Shown here: one piece after another, positions 45,801 through 54,308 of the stretch | Position numbering within the stretch: position 1 is the stretch's first letter | Layout: every line of letters starts with the position of its first letter | Assembly: GCF_900602065.1 (NCBI RefSeq) | Contig: NZ_UWFN01000328.1 | Location: 240,099-304,098 of the forward strand | Reading direction: 5' to 3' | DNA from: Pseudomonas viridiflava | Lineage (GTDB): Bacteria > Pseudomonadota > Gammaproteobacteria > Pseudomonadales > Pseudomonadaceae | Length of the DNA stretch: 64,000 bases | Notes under the pieces: generated by a model | Databases searched by the model: none | Seen by the model: only the letters and a program-made list of their open reading frames with translations | What the model was told of the DNA's origin: nothing | Program-made: the position numbers and the translations under genes

Positions 45801-46925
45801 GGCGATGGCCTGCTGCAGCAAACGACGTGCGCCCTGCAAATCCTGTTCGGCTCGCGCACGACTGGCCTGAGTCAGCAGATCCCAGTAGCGATTACTGTCC
45901 AGCGCGGCTTGCCAGCGGGCATTCTTTCCACCCGCAGCAGCGCGCTTGAGCAGTTCATTGGCATCGTTGGTACGCCCTTGTTTTTGACGCACCAGCCCCA
46001 GGCCACCTAGCGCATCGCTGTCTTGAGGCTCGTCTTTGAGTCGCGTCAGAAATGCCTGCTCTGCCACACCCAGCTGGTTGTTCTGCAGCGCTTTGAAAGC
46101 TCTGCTCAGGTTGGAGTTTTCTGCGGCTACGCCTTCGCTGCGCAGCGTGTTCAAGTGCTCGCGAACTTCACTGTCATCCGGGTAAGCCTTGAGATAACTC
46201 TCGTACAGCGGCCCTTCGACAGCACCCGCCGAGCCCATCCACAGCAACGCCTGACGCCAGCTCTCGGTCGCTTCGCCGCCCAGTTCCTGCACGGTGGACA
46301 GCTGCGCCAAACGCTTGATGCCTTCGATGCGGGTCGACTCGTCCAGCGTCAGAATTCTTGCCAGTGCCAGTTTGATACGCGGGTTATTGGGCGTTTGTTG
46401 CAGCAGGCGCTCAAGGCCCTGACGCGCTTCTTTCTGACCGTCTTTCGAATAGCCGAGGTACGAGTAGTACCTCAAACCCAGTTCACCTTGCGGCGGTTTG
46501 CCCGCGAACAACTGACGGTACAGGCTGATCGCCTTGTCTTGCTCGTCAGAAGCCATGGCCATCTGGATCTGGTCCAGCAGTTGCTCGTTGGAGTCGCCTT
46601 GCAGGTTGATCGCCTGCTCCAGTTGCAGGGTCAGCGGTGCATCAGGATGAAACTTGCGCATGAGCTGTAAATACTGCTCGGCCTGAGCCGGGCGCTTGGT
46701 AGTAACCCCAAGCATGCCCAGACCATGCAACGCATCAGCCTGCTGCGGATCAATCAGCAATAGCTTGTTCCACACCTCGGTCGCACGGGCTGTGTCGTCA
46801 TGCTCCTGCCAGTATCGCCCCTGCTGCAGCAAGGCCTGCCCGGCACTGTCGAGTGCGGCAAAACTGTTGCTGCTGAGCAGGGCGGCGAACACCCCTGAGA
46901 TTACTGCGTGGCGGTGCGAGAGCAT
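42891..46925 (-). CDS. wssE: cellulose export protein, TPR and outer-membrane barrel (BcsC)
   Basis: A 1344-residue protein with a signal peptide (1 to about 23, ending NSFA), a long series of TPR repeats (about 25-830, many with the GLG/A-x8-A pattern), a low-complexity linker, and a C-terminal BcsC beta-barrel (about 1000-1344) ending in aromatic-rich strands. It spans periplasm and outer membrane and guides the glucan out. The size is slightly above that of E. coli BcsC. Its ATG overlaps the end of wssD by 25 bases. Confidence 0.94.
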   Translation of the reverse strand: MLSHRHAVISGVFAALLSSNSFAALDSAGQALLQQGRYWQEHDDTARATEVWNKLLLIDPQQADALHGLGMLGVTTKRPAQAEQYLQLMRKFHPDAPLTLQLEQAINLQGDSNEQLLDQIQMAMASDEQDKAISLYRQLFAGKPPQGELGLRYYSYLGYSKDGQKEARQGLERLLQQTPNNPRIKLALARILTLDESTRIEGIKRLAQLSTVQELGGEATESWRQALLWMGSAGAVEGPLYESYLKAYPDDSEVREHLNTLRSEGVAAENSNLSRAFKALQNNQLGVAEQAFLTRLKDEPQDSDALGGLGLVRQKQGRTNDANELLKRAAAGGKNARWQAALDSNRYWDLLTQASRARAEQDLQGARRLLQQAIASKPRQVEGYVALGGVQADLDQLDSAEASYRQALTLDADNPDALAGLVTVLSQGGKASQGLRLIEGLNADQQKRIGDLRPLRAAVAVGQAKNAERSGDLKGAVVAQQDAVRNDPQDPWVSFDLARLYVLTDAPDKARQTVAELVKNNPQKPEALYVSALISSQLGEWSAAQTTLDRIPAGQRSSAMQQLAKDVQVQALISQASTLTKQGNRAQALSVLRQAELNVGGKPDLLSAVAGGFADAGDTDHGLAILRSAIAQSSSPSPALQLAYAGILLKTGDDVQVNQILRDLRNQKLQASEQRSYDDLLFLYTVRQADLLREKGDLVAAYDTLAPALAQRPDDALAVASLARMFLANNDAKKAIELYKPLLAKKPQDPELQIGMAQALNKSGDYRGAEAAIDKALALAPNNPQILATAASLYRAQGKNAKASELYSRALALQEPVKKADANPFAGVVAANPFVGARGQRSESRLSESSINQIPEPAEVQVAAAEETAAAPVASNGRTFNQTAAYSQLSPRTDGNGRVLPGKSTADSPDPRQSMQRALDQIQQERSPRVTQGVTYRGNDSESGLSKMTEVQTPLEISWPLDDNRIALRVTPVWLNAGSVGSDSENRFGSGPAIPGAQLTSGLSATDAANLQTALNASPGSAVLNSLAGSTGGSIGRQQDNGIGLALAYENPSLGLKTDLGTSPMGFLYSTVVGGISLDRSFTDGSDFRYGISLSRRSVTDSLASFAGAEDRRSGLKWGGVTANGGRLQLGYDDGDVGAYGYGSVHKLVGNNVESNSRLEGGTGVYWYLQNNDSKQLTAGLSLTGISYDKNQSNFTYGNGGYFSPQNFFAIGVPVSWSQRTDRLSYSLRGSVGLQHIEQDAAPYFPNDNALQAALEQVSQVYAASGISVPTQYSGQNKTGVGYNFGANAEYRFGSNFFMGGNFGIDNARDYKQFTGGLYLRYMFDDFNGQMALPVSPYRSPYSN

Positions 46926-48124
46926 GTCTTCTCCCAGAAAGTCTGTAACTTTCCGTCGTCGAGAAAGTGGTAGCGCTGATCCATGTAACCGAGGGCAAAC
47001 AGACCCAGCACGAAGTGGTAGTACGGCGGTTGTGCGATCTTGACGGCATCAGGCGTGAGGCTTTGCGCCATGAGCGTCTGGACGCGCTTTGCCTGACGGT
47101 TGCGTTCAGAACCTTCATCCAGCGCATCGAGGTATGGCAGCAAGGCAGCAGAGAAGCCCCAAGGGCCGTCGCCGCTGAGTTTTGCACTGCTGACCTGGAC
47201 TTTTTCGGGAGGCACGCCATTGGTTGCAATGGCGCGCTGCATGCCGTGGAGGTGCTTGAGAATAGGCCGTGCCAGTGGATCCTTGCTCGGCGTAATGCCC
47301 GCCCACAAGTAAACGCGAATAGCGTCGTAACTGCCCTGCTCGCCCTTGATCGGGTCGACAATGAACTCGCCCTTACCCGGCCCTGTGGCGCGATAGCTGA
47401 CCCAGTCAGCCACAAAGCCCTTGTGGCTGACGGCCTTGATCAGGGTCGCGGTGTTGGCGGCAATTTCAGCCCACGGACCGTTGCGGTCGAACTCGGCAAA
47501 ACGCCGCAGCAACGGGATCGGCATATAGCTGGGGTTGAGCATCCATTGATCAGGCTTCACGAAACCGCGAAAACCCGGCAAGAGCATTTTGCCCAGGCCG
47601 GGTAGATCGGCAACTTCCTGAGTGACCACGTTGTTCAGGATCTTGCGGGCGGCCTCGGTATATTCGTCGTTGTCCCACAAGCGCCCGGCTTCAAGCAGCG
47701 CGTAGGCAAACCACAAATCCGCGTCGGACGCCGAATTGTCGTCCAGCACACGCCACGCACCCGCTTCATCCCTGCCCCAGAGCCATGCAGGCAGATGCGT
47801 GCTGATATCGCCAGCCGCCAGATTGTTCTGCGCCCAGTGCCACAACAGATCAAAACTGGCCCGATCATTAGCGACCAGGGCAAAGAACATGCTGTAGGAC
47901 ATGCCTTCCGAGGAGCTGTTTAGCTGCGGGGTGCTGGCGTCGAGCACACGGCCATCGGCCTGCACGAAGTGCTTATCGAAGGTCTGCCACAACGGCCAGG
48001 TCGTGACTTCGCAGGTACGTGCCTGGGCTAGCGTTGGTAGCAGCATCGATAGTCCCAGGGCAAGAACACGGAAGGACCTCTGAAGCCCGGAAGGCTTGCT
48101 CGTATCAAACAACCCGGAATTCAC
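46901..48124 (-). CDS. wssD: periplasmic endo-1,4-beta-glucanase (BcsZ, GH8)
   Basis: About 407 residues. A signal peptide (hydrophobic VLALGLSMLLPTLAQA) is followed by a GH8 cellulase domain with general acid E in SSEGMSYSMFFALVAND and an aspartate in DDNSASDADLWFAYALLEA. The enzyme trims cellulose in the periplasm and is needed for normal export. No ATG precedes the signal peptide in a good position: GTG 48124 and TTG 48112 are the candidates. The open frame continues upstream through a REPIN to wssC, which is not coding. The start should be fixed experimentally. Confidence 0.88.
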   Translation of the reverse strand: MNSGLFDTSKPSGLQRSFRVLALGLSMLLPTLAQARTCEVTTWPLWQTFDKHFVQADGRVLDASTPQLNSSSEGMSYSMFFALVANDRASFDLLWHWAQNNLAAGDISTHLPAWLWGRDEAGAWRVLDDNSASDADLWFAYALLEAGRLWDNDEYTEAARKILNNVVTQEVADLPGLGKMLLPGFRGFVKPDQWMLNPSYMPIPLLRRFAEFDRNGPWAEIAANTATLIKAVSHKGFVADWVSYRATGPGKGEFIVDPIKGEQGSYDAIRVYLWAGITPSKDPLARPILKHLHGMQRAIATNGVPPEKVQVSSAKLSGDGPWGFSAALLPYLDALDEGSERNRQAKRVQTLMAQSLTPDAVKIAQPPYYHFVLGLFALGYMDQRYHFLDDGKLQTFWEKTCSRTATQ

Positions 48125-48141
48125 TGATGAATGCGACGTTA

Positions 48142-48228
48142 TGTGGGAGCGGTGCTTGCCCGCGATAAGAACACCGCGACTTATCCTGGACCGAGTCGCC
48201 CTTATCGCGGGCAAGCACCGCTCCCACA
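48142..48228. repeat. REPIN inside the wss operon
   Basis: Arms with GTGGGAGCGGTGCTTGCCCG and its complement pair over about 33 bases each side. It fills most of the 152-base gap between wssC and wssD, whereas the other wss junctions overlap or are under 20 bases. It does not carry a T-run. Confidence 0.92.
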
Positions 48229-48276
48229 GGGAATGGTGTTGGCTGCACGATTGAGCAGTGTTCGAGGTGAAAGACA

Positions 48277-50553
48277 TCAGCCTTCGACTCTTTCACGGGC
48301 CCGCGCGCGGAGGGCGACGTAGGACAACAACGTCAGCAACGCGATACCGAAAGCAGACACAATCATCATCAACAGCACGTTGCGCGACAGCTGCCATTGC
48401 AGGTTCTTGAAGAACCCCAGCGAGCCGACGTGATACAGCTCTTCGGCCAGCAATGGCTCAACAGTCTTGCCATGCACGACCACGAGGCTGCCCTGAATCG
48501 CCTGGGTGTAATCTTCATTGCCGGTGACAGCGTTGGTCACGTCCTGAAGGGTTTCCGGCGTACCGCTGGAAATCACCACCACGCTGCGACCACTCTGCAG
48601 GGGCGATTCAAAGCCGGTCAGGTAAGAGCTGCGTTTTTCACCAGAGAACGCCAGAGCCATGCGCGCATTTCGCTGATTGGCTTCCAGATCCGGGCTCACC
48701 CAGTCACGCAGGCGGAACGACAGGTTGGAGAGCTTGAAACTCTGCTGAGCATCATTGGCAACGATGGGCAACTGATTGGCCCATTGCTTGAGCAGCGGCT
48801 GATTATCGCCAGAAGCCAGAACCAGCAAATCTTTGCCAGCAACTGAAGCCACTTGCGCGGCCTGAGTAACGGTAACCGCAGTCGCCGGATAACCCGTTGA
48901 CTGCCCGAACCGACCAAGGATTGTCAGGTAGGCACTCAGCTCCGCTGCACCGGCGTTATCAGGCAAAACAACAGCTGTTTCCGAAAGGTCAGCCATGCGC
49001 GTGAACGGGAAGCCTGAGTCCTTGAACACGCCCAGGTTAGGCATTGCGATGAAGTGCTTGTAGCCGCTCAGGTCCAGCGTCGAATCCGGGTCGATACCGG
49101 CGCGCATGTTGTCGATGATGATGTCCTGACATTCACCCTGACGGATGTAGTCGAACATGTAGCGCAGTTGCAGACGCGACTGCAGAGCTACCGAGTTGAG
49201 CGGCAGCAACATGCGCGTTTCACGGGACAGGCTGTCATCTTCTTTCTTGATCTTCGCCAGCAGGCTCTTGTCGAGCTTTTCCAGGGACGGCAACTGCTTG
49301 GCTTCAATCAGACGATCATTGAGGCTGACGGTCAGCGACGAGTTGGTCGAAGTCTGCTGAGGCGTGTAGCGATATTTAAGATTCAGCGGCGCGCCGTCTT
49401 CTTGCCAGCTGGACAGATCTGGCGGGAAGTTAAGCGGCACCACGATGTCACCGGGGTTGTAGCCCGCGACATTGAATTTTTTGGCTTCGAGCAATTCACC
49501 CAGCTTCACCGGACGATCGCTTGGCACCCAGTAAGGCGCGTCGTAGGGCTTGCGTGGTGGCAAGGCCTGGAGGCTGTCGATGACTACACTTTCACCGGAC
49601 AGTGTCTGGCGCCCCAGCACGAGAGCGGTGGCTGCGCGCTTGAGCTCTGCCGTGTCGCGCCCACTGACGACCAGAATCTTGCCGTTGGCATCGTTGGGAT
49701 TGGTCACGACCGACAACGTCGGGCCTTTGGCCGCCGGAATGCTCAGGCCGCCGATGTCTTGCGCGGTGCTGCCATTGACCAGTACCACGGCATTGCCGGT
49801 GGCTGGCAAGCTGTTGATCTGGGCAGGGAACACCGAACCACGGTAGCTTGCCAGCGAGCCGAACCAGGACGACAGCACACCGGCCGCTTCCACGGTTCCG
49901 TTGTCCGGCGTAGCGCCGAACACGATAGGCAAATTCAAAAGGCGGGCATCGCGACGATCAAAAAACGGCTGGGGCAATGCCGCCAGATCGTTTGCCGTCG
50001 TCAGCGGCGTGACTTGAATCTCCAGTTGCGAAGTATTGCCCACTCTCGCCCACAGGCTGGAGTGCAACGGGTCTTCACAGCTCATCGTGTAGTGCCCGAT
50101 AAACTGCAGGCTCAGGCGGTTGAACTCAGTGATCAGGTGCGAAGGGATTTCGACAATCTGTGTCTGGGGCTTGCCTGCGCCTTCTTTACTCAGAGGCAGG
50201 CTGGCGGCCACTTCATCGTTGACCATCACATTGAGCTGCGACATGTCTTCAAGCAGGGCCGGTGAGTAGCTGTATTCAAGCTTCAGTCGCGCGCCGGTGA
50301 CAATCTGGTCGGCACGGATATCGAAGTTGACCCCGTCGGCGGATTCAACACCGCGCAACACCATCGGGTAAACACGGCCAAGCTGCTTGAACGTCAGACT
50401 GTAGTCGCTGCTGGCGGCCGGGGTCTCGGTTGTCACGGCAGCGGTGTCTGCCAATACCGAGGTACTGACGAGCAAAGCCAGCACGGAAGAAAGCCGTTTC
50501 AGCGTATTGCCATTAACGGGCCGGTTCCCGCGTACGAAATACGAAGAAGTCAT
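48277..50553 (-). CDS. wssC: cellulose synthase regulatory/periplasmic subunit (BcsB)
   Basis: A 758-residue BcsB. It has a signal peptide (about 16-36), a large beta-rich periplasmic part with two carbohydrate-binding and two flavodoxin-like folds (SLTFKQLGRVYPMVLRGV at the start), and a C-terminal transmembrane anchor (NVLLMMIVSAFGIALLTLL) that packs against BcsA. The ATG overlaps the wssB stop by four bases. Together with WssB it forms the synthase complex. Confidence 0.94.
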   Translation of the reverse strand: MTSSYFVRGNRPVNGNTLKRLSSVLALLVSTSVLADTAAVTTETPAASSDYSLTFKQLGRVYPMVLRGVESADGVNFDIRADQIVTGARLKLEYSYSPALLEDMSQLNVMVNDEVAASLPLSKEGAGKPQTQIVEIPSHLITEFNRLSLQFIGHYTMSCEDPLHSSLWARVGNTSQLEIQVTPLTTANDLAALPQPFFDRRDARLLNLPIVFGATPDNGTVEAAGVLSSWFGSLASYRGSVFPAQINSLPATGNAVVLVNGSTAQDIGGLSIPAAKGPTLSVVTNPNDANGKILVVSGRDTAELKRAATALVLGRQTLSGESVVIDSLQALPPRKPYDAPYWVPSDRPVKLGELLEAKKFNVAGYNPGDIVVPLNFPPDLSSWQEDGAPLNLKYRYTPQQTSTNSSLTVSLNDRLIEAKQLPSLEKLDKSLLAKIKKEDDSLSRETRMLLPLNSVALQSRLQLRYMFDYIRQGECQDIIIDNMRAGIDPDSTLDLSGYKHFIAMPNLGVFKDSGFPFTRMADLSETAVVLPDNAGAAELSAYLTILGRFGQSTGYPATAVTVTQAAQVASVAGKDLLVLASGDNQPLLKQWANQLPIVANDAQQSFKLSNLSFRLRDWVSPDLEANQRNARMALAFSGEKRSSYLTGFESPLQSGRSVVVISSGTPETLQDVTNAVTGNEDYTQAIQGSLVVVHGKTVEPLLAEELYHVGSLGFFKNLQWQLSRNVLLMMIVSAFGIALLTLLSYVALRARARERVEG

Positions 50554-52784
50554 GGCATTTCCAGAGAGTTTTCAGAAGTTTTGGAAGAGCGGCGACGCCA
50601 CCAGAGAAGTCGACCGATGTCGTTGCGTGTGGCGTTGAACAGCTCGCAGACACCGCGCCAGCCGATCTGACCCACTTCGCGCAATGCCACCAACGGGGAG
50701 TCGGGCTTGCCCTGCCCCCAACTCGCAGCCCAGGTGTCGGCACGGGCGAACGTCAGACGCACCAGTTCGCTTTGCTGACGCAGCGACAGGTCGATGAAGC
50801 GCGCACCGATATCGCCATTGCGGGTAAACACCACGTTGGCCGGGAACTCGCTGCTGTAGTTTTTGCGGAATAGCGCAATCTGGATGACTTCGCCATTCTG
50901 GATGCCGGCATCTGCAGGCAACTTCAGGCCAAGGCCGGTCTGGGAGAAATCCTGAGTCACGCCGTCGATCTGACTGCCATCGGCGCGGGTGACACGCACC
51001 GGCAACTTCACCTGCACCCGAGGCTCGGTACGCACCTGGCGTGTCTCGCTGGCGACCGCGATCGCAGCGCTGGTGATCATGATGTTGTAGATGGTCCACG
51101 CCATGTTGATCACCAGGGTCAACGTGGCCGCATCGTTGTTCCAGCCACTATGAAACAGGGTGTAGATGCCGATGCAGAACACCGTGGCATTCAGCCCCAG
51201 CAACACGATGTAAGGGCGCGCCAGTGTCCAGTCGAAGTATTTCTCGTCAACGATCCCGCCCTTGTCGGTCACGTTGAAGCCGCCAAACTTGGGGTTGATC
51301 ATGGCCATCAACACCGGCCCCATGATGTACCAGGCCAGAACAGCCTCGTAGACCTCGTTCCAGAACGAATGCCGGAACCGACCCTGAACGGCGGAGTTGG
51401 TCAGGCTGGCGTGGAAAATATGCGGCAGCACGTAGGCGGTAATCATCAGGGCCGATGCGTGCATGACCTCTGCGCCGAACAGCAGGTACGCCAGGGGCGC
51501 GGTGAGGAACACCAGACGCGGTAAACCGTAGAAGAAGTGCAGCATGGCGTTGGCATAACACAGGCGCTGGCCCAGCTTCAGCCCTTTGCCGAGCAGCGGG
51601 TTGTCGGTGCGGAAGATTTGCGCCATGCCCCGCGCCCAGCGAATACGCTGCGCGATATGTCGCGAGAGGCTTTCAGTTGCCAGGCCTGCGGCTTGCGGGA
51701 TCGCCAGGTAGGCGGTGTTGTAGCCCTTGCGGTTCAATTTGAGCGCGGTGTGGGCATCTTCGGTGACGGTTTCGACTGCAACGCCGCCAACTTCCAGCAA
51801 GCTGGTACGGCGCAATACGGCACAGGAGCCACAGAAGAAGGTCGCGTTCCACAGGTCGTTGCCGTCTTGCAGCAGACCGTAGAACAGCTCGCCTTCGTTG
51901 GGCACGGAGCGGAACGTGTCCAGATTCTTCTCGAAGGGATCCGGAGAGAAGAAAAAGTGCGGCGTCTGCAGCATGGCGAGCTTCGGGTCCTTGAGGAACC
52001 AGCCCATGGTCACTTGCAGGAAAGAACGGGTCGGCACGTGGTCCGCGTCGAACATCGCGATGTATTCGCCGTGGGTAACCTTGAGTGCTTCGTTAAGGTT
52101 GCCGGCTTTGGCATGACGGTTGTTGTCGCGCACGATGTAGCCAACACCGATCTGCTCGCAGAACTCACGAAAGTCCTCACGACGCCCGTCATCAAGCACA
52201 TACACATTGAGCTTGTCCCGAGGCCAGTCGATGGCTTGAGCAGCAAAAATGGTCAGTTTCACGATGCTCAGTGCTTCGTTGTACGAAGGGATGAACACGT
52301 CTACGGTTGGCCATTCGCTTGGCGGGCCGGTCATGATTACCGGCTTGCGACGCAGCGGCCAGGCGGTCTGCACATAACCCAGCACAATAACCACCAGGGT
52401 GTAGAACTCCGCCACGATCAGGCCGTAGCCCAACACGCTGTCCAGCCAGTTGTCGAAGTCCAGGGTCGAGGTCAGGCGCCAGTACATGTAGCGCAGCGAC
52501 GCCGTCAGCGACAGCATGATCAACGCCAGCACCGAGACTCGCCCCGGGAACTTGCGAAGCACCATCATGGCGGCGAAGCACAGCAGGCCAAACGCACACT
52601 GGGCGTACAGCTCCAGAGGCGCGGTGACGACAAATAGCATCAGTACCAGGCCAACCGCGAAAGCGGTGAATTTAAGCGCCCGAGCGAGGCCAACGGGCAA
52701 GCCGTCGACAGTCTTCGCAAGGGCATTCAGGCACAGTTCTGCGCGTGTCCGCGGCCGGGACACTTCAGGTACTACCGAGGTCAT
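50550..52784 (-). CDS. wssB: cellulose synthase catalytic subunit (BcsA) with PilZ domain
   Basis: A 744-residue inner-membrane GT2 synthase using UDP-glucose. Catalytic residues are in place: DDG (198-200), DAD (246-248), TED (341-343) and QRIRW (379-383). About eight membrane segments flank the core. The C-terminal PilZ domain has the c-di-GMP motif RQVRTEPR (582-589) and DFSQTGLG (612-619), so activity should need c-di-GMP. The ATG at 52784 overlaps the stop of wssA; a longer frame inside wssA is not used. Confidence 0.95.
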   Translation of the reverse strand: MTSVVPEVSRPRTRAELCLNALAKTVDGLPVGLARALKFTAFAVGLVLMLFVVTAPLELYAQCAFGLLCFAAMMVLRKFPGRVSVLALIMLSLTASLRYMYWRLTSTLDFDNWLDSVLGYGLIVAEFYTLVVIVLGYVQTAWPLRRKPVIMTGPPSEWPTVDVFIPSYNEALSIVKLTIFAAQAIDWPRDKLNVYVLDDGRREDFREFCEQIGVGYIVRDNNRHAKAGNLNEALKVTHGEYIAMFDADHVPTRSFLQVTMGWFLKDPKLAMLQTPHFFFSPDPFEKNLDTFRSVPNEGELFYGLLQDGNDLWNATFFCGSCAVLRRTSLLEVGGVAVETVTEDAHTALKLNRKGYNTAYLAIPQAAGLATESLSRHIAQRIRWARGMAQIFRTDNPLLGKGLKLGQRLCYANAMLHFFYGLPRLVFLTAPLAYLLFGAEVMHASALMITAYVLPHIFHASLTNSAVQGRFRHSFWNEVYEAVLAWYIMGPVLMAMINPKFGGFNVTDKGGIVDEKYFDWTLARPYIVLLGLNATVFCIGIYTLFHSGWNNDAATLTLVINMAWTIYNIMITSAAIAVASETRQVRTEPRVQVKLPVRVTRADGSQIDGVTQDFSQTGLGLKLPADAGIQNGEVIQIALFRKNYSSEFPANVVFTRNGDIGARFIDLSLRQQSELVRLTFARADTWAASWGQGKPDSPLVALREVGQIGWRGVCELFNATRNDIGRLLWWRRRSSKTSENSLEMP

Positions 52785-53908
52785 GAGATGTAGGACTCTT
52801 TGGCTTTCTGCGTCATTAGTTGAGCGGTCATGGCTCGGCCCAGGGCCAGCATGTCCTTGCAACCTTCAGAGGCGCAGGCGCCTTCGAGTGGGTTGCGACC
52901 ATAAGCCAGGGCCTCGCTGATGTCATGATCGACATTCACGACACCCAGCAATTGCCTGCCCAAGCGGCGTTCAAGCACCACCAGCATGTCGCGCGAGAAC
53001 GCTCGCGAGGCATCGAACTGGTTGATGACGTAACTGCACGTGAACGGGGTTGAGCGCGGCCTGCTTGTCGAGAGCAGACGCTCCATTTGATCGAGCGTCT
53101 GGTAGGAGGCGGCGTCTGCGGTGGCGACGACCAGAATATGGTCCGCCACAGTCAGTACTTGCTCCAGATAAGCCGTGCGGCCTGGAGGCGTGTCGATCAC
53201 CACGACATCACGCTCGCCCAGATCCATGCGCGCCAACTGCCGGGCGAGCCACTGCGGATCACTGTCCAGATAACGCTCCAGCGTGCGGCGTTCCTCTTCA
53301 TTCAACATGCCGTACGGCAGCAATTGCGTGCCCGCCGAACCCGGCAGCAACAAGGAGCGCCAGTTCTCGCCCAGCAGGCTGGCATTGCCCATACCCGCAA
53401 CATCCGGACTGACTTGCAGGTGGTACTGCAAGGCACTTTGCGGATCGAGGTCGATGGCCAGGGTTTGCCCGCCTTGCAGTCGCAGCACAGTTGCAAGGCC
53501 GGCACTGAGGGTGGTCTTGCCCACGCCGCCTTTAGGGGAGACGACGGCGACAACCTGTGCTTTCAAGGGCTTGAGCGGTTCTTTACCGAGCGATTGCAGC
53601 AGTGCCTGCTGGTTACGCGCAGCTGCCTCCGCTTCACGGGCGCGAGCCACTTCCCGCAACAGATTCTGCAGCGGGGTCGAAGCCGGACGCGGCTGGATCT
53701 CGCTGGCGAGACTCTGTGCCTGCAACGGCTGGAGAGCCTCGCTTGCCTGTGGTTCTTCCGGCGTCACGACTGGGGATACCGCAAGGACCCCGGCGGGCCG
53801 CACGGACGGCTTTTCCTTGTAGTCGAAGTCGCCTTCAATTTCCAGGTAGCTGTCCGTACTTGCCCCGAAACTTCGGAACAGATTTCCAACATCATCTGCG
53901 CGTTTCAT
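52781..53908 (-). CDS. wssA: ParA/MinD-type ATPase WssA with BcsR-like N-terminus
   Basis: A 375-residue protein. Residues 1-25 (DDVGNLFRSFG, then SYLEIEG) resemble the small BcsR/BcsP proteins of cellulose operons. A proline-rich linker (about 33-115) leads to a MinD/BcsQ ATPase with Walker A KGGVGKTT (126-133), IDLDPQS and VVIDTPPG. BcsQ relatives localise or activate the synthase. Combining the BcsR-like part and BcsQ in one chain replaces two separate genes. It is the first gene of the operon; AGAGG lies about ten bases upstream. Confidence 0.9.
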   Translation of the reverse strand: MKRADDVGNLFRSFGASTDSYLEIEGDFDYKEKPSVRPAGVLAVSPVVTPEEPQASEALQPLQAQSLASEIQPRPASTPLQNLLREVARAREAEAAARNQQALLQSLGKEPLKPLKAQVVAVVSPKGGVGKTTLSAGLATVLRLQGGQTLAIDLDPQSALQYHLQVSPDVAGMGNASLLGENWRSLLLPGSAGTQLLPYGMLNEEERRTLERYLDSDPQWLARQLARMDLGERDVVVIDTPPGRTAYLEQVLTVADHILVVATADAASYQTLDQMERLLSTSRPRSTPFTCSYVINQFDASRAFSRDMLVVLERRLGRQLLGVVNVDHDISEALAYGRNPLEGACASEGCKDMLALGRAMTAQLMTQKAKESYIS

Positions 53909-53933
53909 TGAAGCCGACCTCTGACTACCAGCT

Positions 53934-54009
53934 AGCTGAGCATCAGCTCATACGAAAATATTAGTACCAACTGTGTGATATCAATATGATGGTGTCAATA
54001 TTTTGTAAC
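53934..54009 (-). promoter_or_regulatory. probable wss promoter and leader hairpin
   Basis: On the minus strand, TTGATA (53984 to 53979) with an AT-rich TAATAT about 15 bases later is a possible promoter. Just before wssA a perfect 6-base hairpin AGCTGA-N3-TCAGCT lies at 53934-53948. Upstream, two similar blocks (ATCAATAT at 53980-53987 and GTCAATAT at 53994-54001) form a direct repeat, and GTGTCAA / TTGTAACAC (53992-54011) an imperfect palindrome. A FleQ- or AmrZ-type regulator could bind, but no site matches a consensus well. Confidence 0.4.
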
Positions 54010-54223
54010 ACCCGAATGGAACTTTCCAGATGAGCGGTGTCTGCGACAGAAAAACGTCATATCTTTGGCGACGGAAAGACGTCGTGCAAAACGATAGATA
54101 CGTTCAAAACCATAGGGAGCAAGGCCTGCAGCTCGTCAGCCAACCCTCTTTTGCACTTGTTTGATGCATCACTAATGCGCTATGGGCGAAAGCGCGACGT
54201 TGTTGGGCACAATCGAATTTTGC

Positions 54224-54268
54224 TCAAAAAAAAGCCCCGACACGGTGTTTGAACACCGTCCGGGGCTT
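54224..54268 (-). terminator. rho-independent terminator of mltA
   Basis: On the minus strand, AAGCCCCGGACGGTGTTC pairs with GAACACCGTGTCGGGGCTT (one mismatch), followed by a run of eight T. It lies 41 bases after the mltA stop and isolates mltA from the wss operon. Confidence 0.92.
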
Positions 54269-54308
54269 ACTAAAGTATTACTCGTTGGCTGCTGGGGTAT
54301 GTTGACCA

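Noticed and set aside
49054..50265. 403-codon plus-strand ORF opposite wssC
   Set aside because: Shadow of the BcsB gene; composition lacks any domain and no ribosome-binding site was seen.
53994..54009. FleQ box in the wss promoter
   Set aside because: GTCAATATTTTGTAAC has the wrong spacing and right half compared with the usual GTCA/TGAC pattern; listed only as a candidate repeat.
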